DNA from: Acidobacteriota bacterium
Lineage (GTDB): Bacteria > Acidobacteriota > Blastocatellia > RBC074
DNA length: 64,000 nucleotides
Assembly: GCA_016715865.1 (NCBI GenBank)
Contig: JADJXM010000003.1
Span: 296,001-360,000 of the forward strand
Direction: 5' to 3'
The notes beneath the pieces are model-generated. The model did no database searches. It worked only from the letters and a program-made list of their open reading frames with translations, and was not told the origin of the DNA. The position numbers and the translations under genes were made by a program. Positions 1-16,677 of the stretch are shown one piece after another (position 1 is the stretch's first letter; every line of letters begins with the position of its first letter).

Positions 1-501
1 CATGGCGCGGCGCATGACGCCCGAATCGAGGACAGGTTTCCCGTCATCGCTGATGGCGACGATGCCGGCCGATTTCATCTCTCCGATCTCGGCCAGTTCC
101 TCGCCCTTCGATTCGCGCGTGATCGCTCCGATCGGGAAGACGTTGACGGAGGCGTTTTTCGCGCGTTCGATAATAAAGCTGGTGACGGACGAATTGTCGT
201 TGATCGGACTGGTGTTGGGCATGCAGCAGACGGAGGTGAAACCTCCGGCCGCGGCCGCGCGCGCGCCTGTTTCGATCGTCTCCTTGTACTCTGCCCCGGG
301 CTCGCGGAAATGGACGTGCAGGTCTATGAACCCCGGAGCCACGATCAGCCCGGCGGCATCCAGGAGTTCGACATCGGGGGCGTCGATCGAATCGGAGATA
401 TCGGCTACGTGACCGTCGCTAATGAGCAGATCGCGCTGCGCGTCAAGGCTCTGCGAGGGATCGATGATCCGGCCGTTTTTGATCAATAACGATTTGGGCA
501 T
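1..501 (-). CDS. pyrC: Dihydroorotase, 5' part (cut by window edge)
   Basis: Third enzyme of UMP synthesis; it cyclises N-carbamoyl-aspartate to dihydroorotate in the cytoplasm. Only the first 167 codons are present; the rest lies left of the window. The ATG at 501 opens a typical amidohydrolase start (MPKSLLIKNGRIIDP), followed by the metal-binding motif GFIDLHVHFREPG with the two zinc ligands His62 and His64. It continues through GFTSVCCMPNT, characteristic of the class I (long-chain) PyrC family. It is the last gene of a leftward pyrR-pyrB-pyrC group, 130 bp downstream of pyrB. That gap contains a one-armed heptamer repeat. The identification is firm; whether the C-terminus is intact cannot be seen. 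Confidence 0.95.
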   Translation of the reverse strand, partial: MPKSLLIKNGRIIDPSQSLDAQRDLLISDGHVADISDSIDAPDVELLDAAGLIVAPGFIDLHVHFREPGAEYKETIETGARAAAAGGFTSVCCMPNTSPINDNSSVTSFIIERAKNASVNVFPIGAITRESKGEELAEIGEMKSAGIVAISDDGKPVLDSGVMRRAM

Positions 502-583
502 GATTTGAATTGATATTATTCTCTCTCCCGTGCACTAAAGTACACGGCTGATTGCTTGCCTCCGCTACGCGGCGGCCGTCATG

Positions 584-1591
<1,008 letters not shown>

Positions 1592-1623
1592 GAATTGGTT
1601 GCGAGGTTAACATGGCCGGATCT

Positions 1624-2169
1624 CTATTTTGTCTCGACCAGCAGAACCTCTTCGGTCTCGTCGAATTCCGGCAACATGACCTTGATAATCTGTTTATCGG
1701 TCGTCGTGACGTACTTGCCGACGTAGTCGGCCTGAATAGGCAATTCTCGCCAGCCACGGTCAACCATGACGCAGAGCTGGACGCGGTGCGGGCGTCCGAA
1801 ATCGATCAGTTCATCGAGCGCGGCGCGAATGGTTCGGCCGGTATACAGCACGTCATCAACCAGGACGATCGTCTTACCTGTGATATTCGACGGCAATTCG
1901 GTCTTGTTGACTACGGGCCGGTCAGCGACCGTGCTCAAATCATCACGATAGAGCGTGATATCCAGGGCTCCGGTGGCGACTTTGACTCCATCCACTTCGT
2001 CGATTTTGGCGGCCAGCCGCCCGGCCAGCGGAACTCCCCGGCGGCGAATTCCGACGAGTAAGACGTTGCTCAAATCCGGATTGTTCTCGACGATCTGCGT
2101 CGCCATCCGGGTGAGCACTCGATCCATATCAGCGGCGGTCATAATTACTGCTTTTTCGACGAATTCCAT
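1624..2169 (-). CDS. pyrR: Bifunctional pyr operon regulator / uracil phosphoribosyltransferase
   Basis: PyrR binds pyr mRNA in response to UMP in many bacteria and also has weak uracil phosphoribosyltransferase activity. I chose the ATG at 2169 (181 aa), which gives the family-typical length; longer in-frame starts would run through a palindromic repeat. The PRPP-binding loop VLVDDVLYTGRT is at residues 102-113, and RRRGVPLAGRLA near 42-53 is another family signature. It is first in pyrR-pyrB-pyrC. I cannot see a clear PyrR-binding anti-antiterminator loop, so whether it regulates by attenuation here is open. Confidence 0.95.
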   Translation of the reverse strand: MEFVEKAVIMTAADMDRVLTRMATQIVENNPDLSNVLLVGIRRRGVPLAGRLAAKIDEVDGVKVATGALDITLYRDDLSTVADRPVVNKTELPSNITGKTIVLVDDVLYTGRTIRAALDELIDFGRPHRVQLCVMVDRGWRELPIQADYVGKYVTTTDKQIIKVMLPEFDETEEVLLVETK

Positions 2170-2183
2170 AAGGCGATTTCCTT

Positions 2184-2266
2184 CTGGGAGCGCAGGCATC
2201 ATGCCTGCATAATCTCTCAAACGGGACACTGGTCGAAACATGAAGGCATGATGCCTGCGCTCCCAG
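2184..2266. repeat. REP/BIME-like inverted repeat, family 1
   Basis: Two arms (2184-2208 and 2244-2266) form a perfect 23-bp inverted repeat separated by about 35 bp. Each arm is itself palindromic around GCAGGCATCATGCCTGC, the architecture of a paired REP element. It sits 14 bp after the stop of the DUF1499 gene and 14 bp before the pyrR start. No other copy is seen in the window. Confidence 0.85.
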
Positions 2267-2279
2267 GACGCTCCCATGA

Positions 2280-2705
2280 TTATAAACGTTTTGCCATTTC
2301 GGCCTGAAAGGCCCGGATTCTGCGGGCATTTTCTCCGAGATCGCTCTTACCTACGCGAGAGCGCGAACGTATATTGACCACTGTTCGGTCGCTTTCGCGT
2401 GTCAAAGTGACTGTCACGTCGTCTTTGAATCGAAAGAGTCGCGTGGTAGCCACCGCCTCGATCGTCATCGCATTCCGATCGACTTTGAGCACATTCCATC
2501 CCATCGCCTTTGATGTTTCAAGCGCCGCATCAAAAACCTTTTCAAATGGTTGCGAAAACGCCTGAGGCTGAATATCGGGATACTCCGGCGTCTCTCCGGT
2601 CGAAATATCGTTGATCCGCGGCCAGAATAGTCCCAGCAGAAACGGGACCGAAGCGAGCAGGATGACCGCAATCAGAATAACCGGAAAAATCTTATTGAGC
2701 TTCAT
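2280..2705 (-). CDS. DUF1499 family protein with N-terminal membrane anchor
   Basis: A 141-residue protein with one hydrophobic segment at about residues 6-28, acting as signal anchor or uncleaved signal. It is followed by a compact domain whose end (TTRLFRFKDDVTVTL, RSRSRVGKSDLGENARRI) is the diagnostic stretch of DUF1499 (PF07386). The function of the family is not established. It lies at the head of the leftward pyr group but is separated from pyrR by an inverted repeat. The divergent spacer towards pyrK (2706-2909) must hold promoters for both directions. Confidence 0.8.
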   Translation of the reverse strand: MKLNKIFPVILIAVILLASVPFLLGLFWPRINDISTGETPEYPDIQPQAFSQPFEKVFDAALETSKAMGWNVLKVDRNAMTIEAVATTRLFRFKDDVTVTLTRESDRTVVNIRSRSRVGKSDLGENARRIRAFQAEMAKRL

Positions 2706-2797
2706 AGGTGAATCTCAAAATACACGAAACCGGAGTATGAAGTAAACGGTGTCCGGATAGACGAGCGGAATTGAAGCCGGGTTTTTCCATTCAGGCT

Positions 2798-2827
2798 TTG
2801 CCTCGTTCAATTTCATTCTGATAGACT
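2798..2827 (+). promoter_or_regulatory. Possible sigma-70 promoter for the pyrK operon
   Basis: TTGCCT at 2798-2803 and TAGACT at 2822-2827 with an 18-bp spacer lie about 80 bp upstream of the pyrK start, in the divergent spacer. The match is moderate, so this is only a candidate. Confidence 0.3.
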
Positions 2828-2909
2828 GATTTTTGCTGTCCGGAATAAGACACACTTGGTCGGAGTCAAGCCTTTGCCAGAACAGGAACCAAAACTCGAA
2901 ACTCGGAGG

Positions 2910-3728
2910 ATGATCGACACCTCAGCCACGGTTGAACGCAACGATCCGATGTCCTCTGATTCCGGGCGCCGATATGGCCTGCTGCGGTTGCGTATCGACC
3001 GGCAGATTGCGGTTCTCCCCGGTCAGTTCGCGATGATCAAGGCCCACGGCATCTTCGAACCGCTGCTCAGGCGGGCGATGGCATACTATCGCAGCAATCA
3101 GGATGATGGCGGGGTCCACGTCGAATTCATCTATCAGGTGCTCGGACGCGGAACACAGTCTCTGGCCGGACTGCGAATCGGAGATGAGGTAGATTTTCTC
3201 GGCTCACTCGGAAACACATTCGATATCAGAGCCGCGCGCGGTCGCACCGCCCTGCTCGTCGCCGGCGGCGTGGGATCGGCGGCCCTTTTCATGCTCGCCG
3301 GGGAACTGCTCAAAGCTGGAGTCACGACCAGGCTTTTGATAGGCGGCGCCAGCCGCGGAGACCTTTGCGGCCTGGACGATTTCATCGAGCTGTTGTCGGC
3401 CGGGAACGTCACGAGTGCGACTATCGATGGATCCCACGGAGAAAAAGGTTTCGTCACCGAACCGCTTGAAGCGCGATTGAAAGCCGGAACTGACCGGGAG
3501 TCGATAATTTATGCATGCGGACCCGATCCGATGCTGCATCGGGTCTCGCAGATAGCCGACCGGTACAAAACGCCGGCGCAGCTTTCGCTCGAAGCGCCGA
3601 TGGGATGCGGCTACGGCGTTTGCGTGGGCTGCGCGGTAGCCGTCAAACACGACAGCCCTCCCGGTTTTGTCTATCAAAAGGTTTGTACGGAAGGGCCTGT
3701 TTTCTGGCACGAGGAGCTCCACTGGTGA
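2910..3728 (+). CDS. pyrK: Dihydroorotate dehydrogenase B, electron-transfer subunit
   Basis: FAD/[2Fe-2S] subunit that passes electrons from PyrD to NAD+ in class 1B dihydroorotate dehydrogenase. From the ATG at 2910 it has 272 residues. A TTG further upstream (2856) is possible, but the fold starts only at ATVERND. The FAD region is near residues 45-75 (PGQFAMIKAHG, LLRRA). A nucleotide-binding stretch LLVAGGVGSAALF is near 115, and the C-terminal iron-sulfur cluster motif is GCGYGVCVGCAVAV with a later VC. The stop overlaps the GTG of the next gene by 3 bp. The presence of pyrK means that the pyrD downstream is the 1B (NAD-linked) type. Confidence 0.93.
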   Translation: MIDTSATVERNDPMSSDSGRRYGLLRLRIDRQIAVLPGQFAMIKAHGIFEPLLRRAMAYYRSNQDDGGVHVEFIYQVLGRGTQSLAGLRIGDEVDFLGSLGNTFDIRAARGRTALLVAGGVGSAALFMLAGELLKAGVTTRLLIGGASRGDLCGLDDFIELLSAGNVTSATIDGSHGEKGFVTEPLEARLKAGTDRESIIYACGPDPMLHRVSQIADRYKTPAQLSLEAPMGCGYGVCVGCAVAVKHDSPPGFVYQKVCTEGPVFWHEELHW

Positions 3729-4162
3729 AAGCCCAAGAGACAAAGCTGACCAATCGCGAAATCACATACAGTGCCGGCGGACTGGTCTGGCGCGAAACAG
3801 GTGAGGGACGCGAGGTGCTGCTCATCCTTGTGCGCAGGTGGCAGAACTGGATGTTTCCAAAGGGCAGGGTCGAGCAGACCGACGCCGGATGGCACGCAGC
3901 TGCCCGGCGTGAGGTCCGGGAAGAGACTGGTTACGAGACTCAAATCACCGATTTTGCTGGAGTGCTCAAATATACGGCCTCGAGCGGGGCCTATAAGGTA
4001 GTCTTCCTGTGGCATATGATCCCGGTTGGAGCACCGGATTTCACTCCCTCCGACGAGATCGAATGTTACGAATGGCTTCCAATACGGGAAGCAATCGATC
4101 GCCTTACTCATGACAGAGACAAGGAGTTCCTGAAACAATTCGCATTCGACTATGAAATCTGA
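3725..4162 (+). CDS. NUDIX hydrolase, first of a tandem pair
   Basis: Family members hydrolyse nucleoside diphosphates linked to another group. The GTG at 3725 overlaps the pyrK stop (GTGA), giving 145 residues and translational coupling. The core is GGLVWRE, then PKG and the Nudix helix REVREETGY at about residues 64-72. Between the Nudix-box glycine and REV there is one residue more than in the canonical G-x5-E-x7-REUxEExGU pattern, and the first Glu is replaced by Asp; the second paralogue shares this. The end SDEIECYEWLPIREA is typical. The substrate is unknown. Its place between pyrK and pyrD suggests a link to pyrimidine nucleotide metabolism, but that is inference. Confidence 0.88.
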   Translation: MKAQETKLTNREITYSAGGLVWRETGEGREVLLILVRRWQNWMFPKGRVEQTDAGWHAAARREVREETGYETQITDFAGVLKYTASSGAYKVVFLWHMIPVGAPDFTPSDEIECYEWLPIREAIDRLTHDRDKEFLKQFAFDYEI

Positions 4163-4583
4163 GAAGAACCACACGATCATCTATTGCGCGGGCGGCCTGG
4201 TCTGGCGCGAGACCGGCGACGGGCGCGAGATTCTGCTCATTCTGAGCCGCGAAGACCAGGCATGGAAATTCCCCAAGGGGCACATCGACGACACCGATCC
4301 GGGATGGGACGCCGCGGCTCAGCGTGAGGTCCGGGAAGAGACCGGCTACGACACCGTCATCACCGATTTCGCCGGTTTCACCTCATACCCTGTCAAAGGC
4401 GTTCCTAAGGTTGTGCTCTACTGGCATATGGAACCGACAGGTGAGCACGCTTTCGAAGAGTCAGATGAAATCGAGCAGTTCGAATGGCTGCCCATTCGCG
4501 ATGCGGTCGACCGGCTCACCTTTATGAACGACAAGCAGTTCCTGTTGAGATTCTCGAACGATGACGGAAGCCGCAATGAATAA
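4152..4583 (+). CDS. NUDIX hydrolase, second of a tandem pair
   Basis: A 143-residue paralogue of the preceding protein, overlapping it by 11 bp and so very probably translated by coupling. It has the same layout: GGLVWRETGDGREILLIL, PKGHIDDTDPGWDAA, REVREETGYD, and SDEIEQFEWLPIRDA near the end. The Nudix box has the same one-residue insertion and Asp for Glu, so this is inherited and not an error. Divergence is greatest in the N-terminus and around residues 75-100, which could mean different substrates. Its end overlaps the pyrD start. Confidence 0.88.
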   Translation: MKSEKNHTIIYCAGGLVWRETGDGREILLILSREDQAWKFPKGHIDDTDPGWDAAAQREVREETGYDTVITDFAGFTSYPVKGVPKVVLYWHMEPTGEHAFEESDEIEQFEWLPIRDAVDRLTFMNDKQFLLRFSNDDGSRNE

Positions 4584-5532
4584 TTCCTCGCCCGGTGAAA
4601 CGGCACAGCCCGATTCGAAAGAGCTTCTGGCAACCGAGATCGCCGGCATCCGGTTTAACAATCCAGTACTGACGGCAAGCGGCACCTGCGGTTACGGCCT
4701 CGATATGATCGAACTGATCGATCTCAACCGTCTTGGAGGGATCTGCACCAAGGGGCTTTCGGCGCGGCCGATGCCCGGCAACGCTCCCTGGCGAATAGTC
4801 GAGACTCACGGGGGAATGCTCAATGCCATCGGTCTGCAGAATATCGGAGCGCGCGCCTTTGTCGAAGAAAAACTTCCGCATCTGAGATCTTACGACACGC
4901 GGATCATCCCGAATGTCTTCGGCTATACCATCGGGGAATACATCGAAGCGATCGAGATCCTCGAATCGGGCGAAGGGATCGACGGTTACGAACTGAACAT
5001 TTCATGCCCGAACGTCAAAGCCGGAGGCGAAAGCTTCGCCAACGACGCAACACAGGCCGCTGCAGTCACGCGTGCTGTCAAAAAAGCCTCGACGCGCCCC
5101 GTGATTGTCAAAATGTCCCCGAACGTTACTGATCTGGCCTTGATCGCTCGCGCCGTCGAGGACGCCGGCGCCGACGCGCTTTCACTGATCAATACCGCTG
5201 TCGGAATGTCGATAGACATTTACACCAGACGGCCTCGACTGGCGAATGTGACCGGAGGCCTCTCGGGCCCGGCCATCAAACCGATCGCCATCCGCTGCGT
5301 CTACCAGGCATTCAGAGCGGTCAAGATTCCCCTCATCGGCATCGGCGGAGTCGCCACGGTCGAAGACGCCCTGGAATTTATGATCGCCGGCGCTGGTGCT
5401 GTGCAGGTAGGGACGGCAAACTTTTACGATCCCGGCGCATCCATGAAGATAGTCGATGGACTGGCGGAATTCTGCAATCAGCAGGGACTTAAAACCATTC
5501 GCGATCTGGTGGGAACCGTTCGTCTTGATTGA
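4576..5532 (+). CDS. pyrD: Dihydroorotate dehydrogenase B, catalytic subunit
   Basis: FMN enzyme oxidising dihydroorotate to orotate, fourth step of UMP synthesis, working with PyrK. I prefer the ATG at 4576 (318 aa), preceded by GGAAG at a good distance and overlapping the previous stop by 8 bp; an ATG at 4561 is the alternative. Visible class 1 signatures are SGTCGYG near residue 34, the catalytic loop NISCPNVKAGG with the active-site cysteine, INTAVGMSID, GGLSGPAIKPIA and the phosphate loop GIGGV. The pyrK-NUDIX-NUDIX-pyrD order with overlaps indicates one transcript. Confidence 0.96.
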   Translation: MNNSSPGETAQPDSKELLATEIAGIRFNNPVLTASGTCGYGLDMIELIDLNRLGGICTKGLSARPMPGNAPWRIVETHGGMLNAIGLQNIGARAFVEEKLPHLRSYDTRIIPNVFGYTIGEYIEAIEILESGEGIDGYELNISCPNVKAGGESFANDATQAAAVTRAVKKASTRPVIVKMSPNVTDLALIARAVEDAGADALSLINTAVGMSIDIYTRRPRLANVTGGLSGPAIKPIAIRCVYQAFRAVKIPLIGIGGVATVEDALEFMIAGAGAVQVGTANFYDPGASMKIVDGLAEFCNQQGLKTIRDLVGTVRLD

Positions 5533-5548
5533 ACTGCATGGAGTACCG

Positions 5549-6058
5549 TTGATCATCCGCACTGAAAAATCAGGAGACGAAGCGACCATTCGATGCGTCG
5601 TCGAAGCGGCCTTCGGGCAATCGGCCGAGGCTGATCTGGTAGACGCGTTGCGGACTGCGGGAAACTCGACGATCTCACTGATCGCCGAAGAGGATGGGGA
5701 GATCGTCGGCCATATTCTGTTCAGCCCGATGAGACTCGATCCTGAAGACGAGGCTCTGCGATTGCTCGGACTGGCGCCTCTTGCGGTATCGCCTTCACGA
5801 CAGAGATCAGGCATCGGATCAGCGCTTATTCGAAAAGGTCTTGAATTGTCCGGGCAATCCGGTTACGACGCCGTCTTCGTTCTGGGACATCCCGAATATT
5901 ATCCGAGCTTCGGATTCAGGCCGGCGAGCCATTTCGGCATCCGCAGCGTGTATGATGTTCGAGACGAGGCTTTTATGGCTCTCGAGCTGAAGCCGGGCTC
6001 ATTGAGCGGGCATCCCGGCACTGTTCATTACACCGAGGAATTCAGCCGGGACTTTTGA
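5549..6058 (+). CDS. GNAT family N-acetyltransferase (YhbS-like)
   Basis: Transfers an acetyl group from acetyl-CoA to an unknown amine. The start is decided by the Shine-Dalgarno GGAG at 5540-5543, five bases before a TTG at 5549, giving 169 residues beginning M-I-I-R-T-E. A longer start at TTG 5525 would overlap pyrD. The acetyl-CoA loop is LAVSPSRQRSGIGSALI near residue 75, and the C-terminal half has GHPEYYPSFGFRPAS, the hallmark of the YhbS-type subgroup. It lies 16 bp after pyrD and 1 bp before the M23 gene, so it is cotranscribed, but a pyrimidine role is not implied. Confidence 0.85.
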   Translation: MIIRTEKSGDEATIRCVVEAAFGQSAEADLVDALRTAGNSTISLIAEEDGEIVGHILFSPMRLDPEDEALRLLGLAPLAVSPSRQRSGIGSALIRKGLELSGQSGYDAVFVLGHPEYYPSFGFRPASHFGIRSVYDVRDEAFMALELKPGSLSGHPGTVHYTEEFSRDF

Positions 6059-6059
6059 C

Positions 6060-6965
6060 ATGAAACAGATCGCTTTTCTTATTACCGTGCTGTTTTGCAC
6101 TTCTACATTGAGCGCATTGGCGCCACAGCGATCACTCGTCGGTCAGTCGCACCGGATTTCCCGAGTCGATATGCAATTGACCTGGGAGCCGCGGGATCCA
6201 GTCAACGGATCGCCTGTAATTTACAGGGTCAAGCCCTCGGTCGAACTGACATCCCTGACTGGGAAATGGCAAAACCGCCCAATATTTTTCGAGTTCGATC
6301 AGGCCAGCGGGATGTGGAACGGTTTTGCAGGTGTGGGAATCGATGCCGCTCAGGGCGTGCATGACCTCATCTTAACTGCAAAACTGCCGAACGGTGCGGT
6401 CGTAACCTCGACCCATACTGTAACGATCCGCAAAGCGACATACCGAAGCATTGCCCTCAGAGTTCCGCAGAGATACACGGAACCGGACGCGGAAACGCTG
6501 GCGCGAATCAGGCAGGAACAGGCGCTCAAGAAGGAAGCCTTTAACCGTGTGGGCCCGAGTCGTCTCTGGTCGGGCAGCTTCAAAACTCCTGTCGATGATA
6601 TTATCACCGGTCAATTCGGAACTGAACGAACCTTCAACCGGCGACGCCAGAGTGTGCATCAGGGTCTTGATTTGCGCGCCTCCATCGGAACGCCGATCGC
6701 CGCAATGAATGGCGGCGAGGTCGTCCTTGCCCGCGAAATGTTTTACGAAGGCGGATTCGTCGTGATCGACCATGGGCAGGGTTTGATGACCCTTTACATG
6801 CACCTCTCGGAATTTCGAGTCAAGGCAGGCGATCGCGTTAATCAGGGGCAGATCATCGGCCTGAGCGGAAATACCGGCAGAGTCACAGCGCCTCACCTGC
6901 ACGTCTCTGTCAGGTGGCAGGGGATTTATCTCGATCCGCAAAAGCTGATCGGATTGGCATTCTAG
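6060..6965 (+). CDS. Secreted M23 (LytM-type) metallopeptidase
   Basis: Probable murein endopeptidase acting in the periplasm. The 301-residue protein starts with a signal peptide (about residues 1-21). A beta-rich N-terminal domain follows, then a short charged helix near 140-165. The peptidase domain carries the zinc ligands: His200 and Asp204 in HQGLDL, then His248 in LYMHLSE and the HLH pair at His279/His281 in APHLHVSV. All catalytic positions are present, so it is likely active and not a degenerate EnvC-type activator. It follows the GNAT gene by 1 bp. Confidence 0.92.
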   Translation: MKQIAFLITVLFCTSTLSALAPQRSLVGQSHRISRVDMQLTWEPRDPVNGSPVIYRVKPSVELTSLTGKWQNRPIFFEFDQASGMWNGFAGVGIDAAQGVHDLILTAKLPNGAVVTSTHTVTIRKATYRSIALRVPQRYTEPDAETLARIRQEQALKKEAFNRVGPSRLWSGSFKTPVDDIITGQFGTERTFNRRRQSVHQGLDLRASIGTPIAAMNGGEVVLAREMFYEGGFVVIDHGQGLMTLYMHLSEFRVKAGDRVNQGQIIGLSGNTGRVTAPHLHVSVRWQGIYLDPQKLIGLAF

Positions 6966-7014
6966 TTCATGATCACGCTGAATCTGATGGAAAAAAGTGA
7001 ATCGCAGGGGAAGC

Positions 7015-7157
7015 AAAAGGGAAAAAAAAAAAATTTTGGGGGAACTTCCCCGGGCCCGAAAAAAACAGGAAAAATCCGATTTTCTCCTTCCATTAAATTT
7101 CCCCCGCGGCCTTTGTGTTTCATTTCCCCCGCGGCCCCTGTTTTTTTTTTTTTTTTA
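7015..7157. other. Homopolymer-rich tract, probable sequence error
   Basis: Between the M23 gene and pyrF the sequence is dominated by runs: 12 A at 7022-7033, 16 T at 7141-7156, many C and G runs, and a near-duplicate of TTTCCCCCGCGGCC. It resembles low-quality consensus and not natural intergenic DNA. A short open frame across it has no protein-like character. Confidence 0.6.
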
Positions 7158-7186
7158 ATCCTGGGTACTGGCGAGGGAATCAAAAA

Positions 7187-7915
<729 letters not shown>

Positions 7916-7975
7916 ACTGGCGCAAATGGCTGATTAATAAGAAAATGAACACTTTGCTGTGAGAGACGTTTACTC

Positions 7976-8091
<116 letters not shown>

Positions 8092-8109
8092 AGGCGGCCC
8101 GGGATTTTC

Positions 8110-9718
<1,609 letters not shown>

Positions 9719-9723
<5 letters not shown>

Positions 9724-10028
9724 GCAGTGGGCAGGCAATTGTGAGCCTGCGCGCGAAGGGGTGGGCAGTGGCGGGCGGGCGCAGCGAGCGAAGCCCGGGT
9801 ATTATTTAACAGAGTGGGCGGAGATCTGATGACGACTTGCTTGTCTTGCCCTGAACGCCAGTGGGTGCCAAGTGGCGGAGCTGGCGGCCTGGCGGCTGCA
9901 ACCCCGGCTCTTTCTTCGCCTGCGTTGCAGGGCAGAAGAATATGCTTGAGAAACCCCAAAATTTGTCAAATCGATTTTAAAGGACTCTTCCGCGTAACAT
10001 CAGTTAATAACATTTTATATCCTGCTGC

Positions 10029-10048
<20 letters not shown>
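9719..10048. mobile_element. Degenerate copy of the 380-bp foldback element inside a GGCAGTA heptamer pair
   Basis: The right part (about 9860-10003) closely matches the complete elements at 16678 and 62605, including the terminal end CGCGTAACATCAG. The left terminus is missing and the middle has diverged; the flank after the right end is TTAATAA. Heptamer units of GGCAGTA type lie on both sides in inverted orientation (9719-9737 and 10021-10048) and provide the stop codons of both convergent genes. This 305-bp gap contains nothing else. Confidence 0.75.
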
Positions 10049-11537
<1,489 letters not shown>

Positions 11538-11573
11538 AAGATAAACAGTGGACAGATATTTTGACGAGAGACG

Positions 11574-12356
11574 TCACAGCTCTTCGAAATGCAGGTTGAT
11601 GAGATACATCATATCGACGATCAGAACAGCGATCGGCGGATAAAAAAGGACCGCAATGAAGGCATCCATGAGCGTGTTTTCGCCGAAAAACTGGGTTGAG
11701 AAGTCCTCAGTCAGCATGCCGATCAGCATCCCGGTGCCAAGTGACAAGAGGTAACCACCGATAACAAAGGCCCAGGCGACGCTTCGCTTGAACTGCTTGT
11801 TCTGCTTCGATTGCCGTGTGATTGAAATCCGCCCGGGTTTGTATGTGTAATGGTCGAAATGCTTCTTGAGACTTGTGACCAGGTGCCAGACGCCGATGCC
11901 GAAGAGCGCTAACAATGCGATTCTCCAGAAAACGCTGGTCGTTTCGAAGATCGAGGGTTTGGTCATGGCGACCATAAAAGTCGATATGAAAAGTGTGACC
12001 GTAGTATAAACGGCCTTGCCGCGCATGCGAGTCTCTTCACGTTCGCGTTCAAGCCACTCATTGACGATTCGATCGGCGCGTGCCTGATAATAGGCGCGTC
12101 GCGCAGCCCGCGCCGCCGTCGAGCTCGCCGGACGCACAGCGGACACCGACACGTTGCCCGTGCTGTCATACATCTTTCTGCGCTCCGGATCGATCAACGT
12201 CTGATAAGCCTGACTGATCTGCGAAAATCTGGTAGTCGCTGACGGATCCGAATTCACGTCAGGGTGATACTGGCGCGCCAGACGGCGATAGGCTGATTTG
12301 ATCTCATTTGATGTTGCGGTGCGATTGACACCGAGGATGGCATACAGGTTCGCCAT
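11574..12356 (-). CDS. Membrane protein with N-terminal J domain
   Basis: A 260-residue protein beginning with a J domain (residues 1-67), with the HPD motif at 31-33 that stimulates Hsp70 ATPase. After a basic, Arg-rich linker come about four hydrophobic segments (roughly 118-134, 143-162, 195-217 and 232-252). There is no Gly/Phe region, zinc finger or CTD, so it is not DnaJ itself but a specialised J-protein that would recruit DnaK to the cytoplasmic membrane face. It is the upstream neighbour of the M61-like gene on the same strand, 36 bp apart, which may mean cotranscription. The client is unknown. Confidence 0.8.
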   Translation of the reverse strand: MANLYAILGVNRTATSNEIKSAYRRLARQYHPDVNSDPSATTRFSQISQAYQTLIDPERRKMYDSTGNVSVSAVRPASSTAARAARRAYYQARADRIVNEWLEREREETRMRGKAVYTTVTLFISTFMVAMTKPSIFETTSVFWRIALLALFGIGVWHLVTSLKKHFDHYTYKPGRISITRQSKQNKQFKRSVAWAFVIGGYLLSLGTGMLIGMLTEDFSTQFFGENTLMDAFIAVLFYPPIAVLIVDMMYLINLHFEEL

Positions 12357-12510
12357 AGCCAGATACCGTGACCAGGTAATATTTAATCAGCATGGTTGGT
12401 TGCTGCTGCGAAAAAACGCCTCGAAAACCATTCTATTGTATAACTTCCTTTGCAAGTTTCAAGCGGCAATTCGGAGGTAGGGAGGTTCGCCCCAAGCTCA
12501 CATTACGTGT

Positions 12511-12539
12511 TTACTTCAATTTGAATCCGCCACTATAAT
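12511..12539 (+). promoter_or_regulatory. Possible sigma-70 promoter of the large TIG protein
   Basis: A perfect TATAAT at 12534-12539 stands 64 bp before the start. The -35 candidate TTACTT (12511-12516) is poor at 17 bp spacing, so the assignment rests mainly on the -10. Confidence 0.4.
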
Positions 12540-12603
12540 CCCGTGAATCGAGATTGAACGATTTCTTCCTCCGAACATCCAATATCACCTGAGAGGATCA
12601 CCG

Positions 12604-16662
<4,059 letters not shown>

Positions 16663-16677
16663 TAATGCACTTACTTA

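Noticed and set aside
7115..7186. N-terminal extension of pyrF through the poly-T tract
   Set aside because: It would add a Phe-rich stretch from a homopolymer; the TTG at 7187 with a good Shine-Dalgarno gives the family N-terminus.
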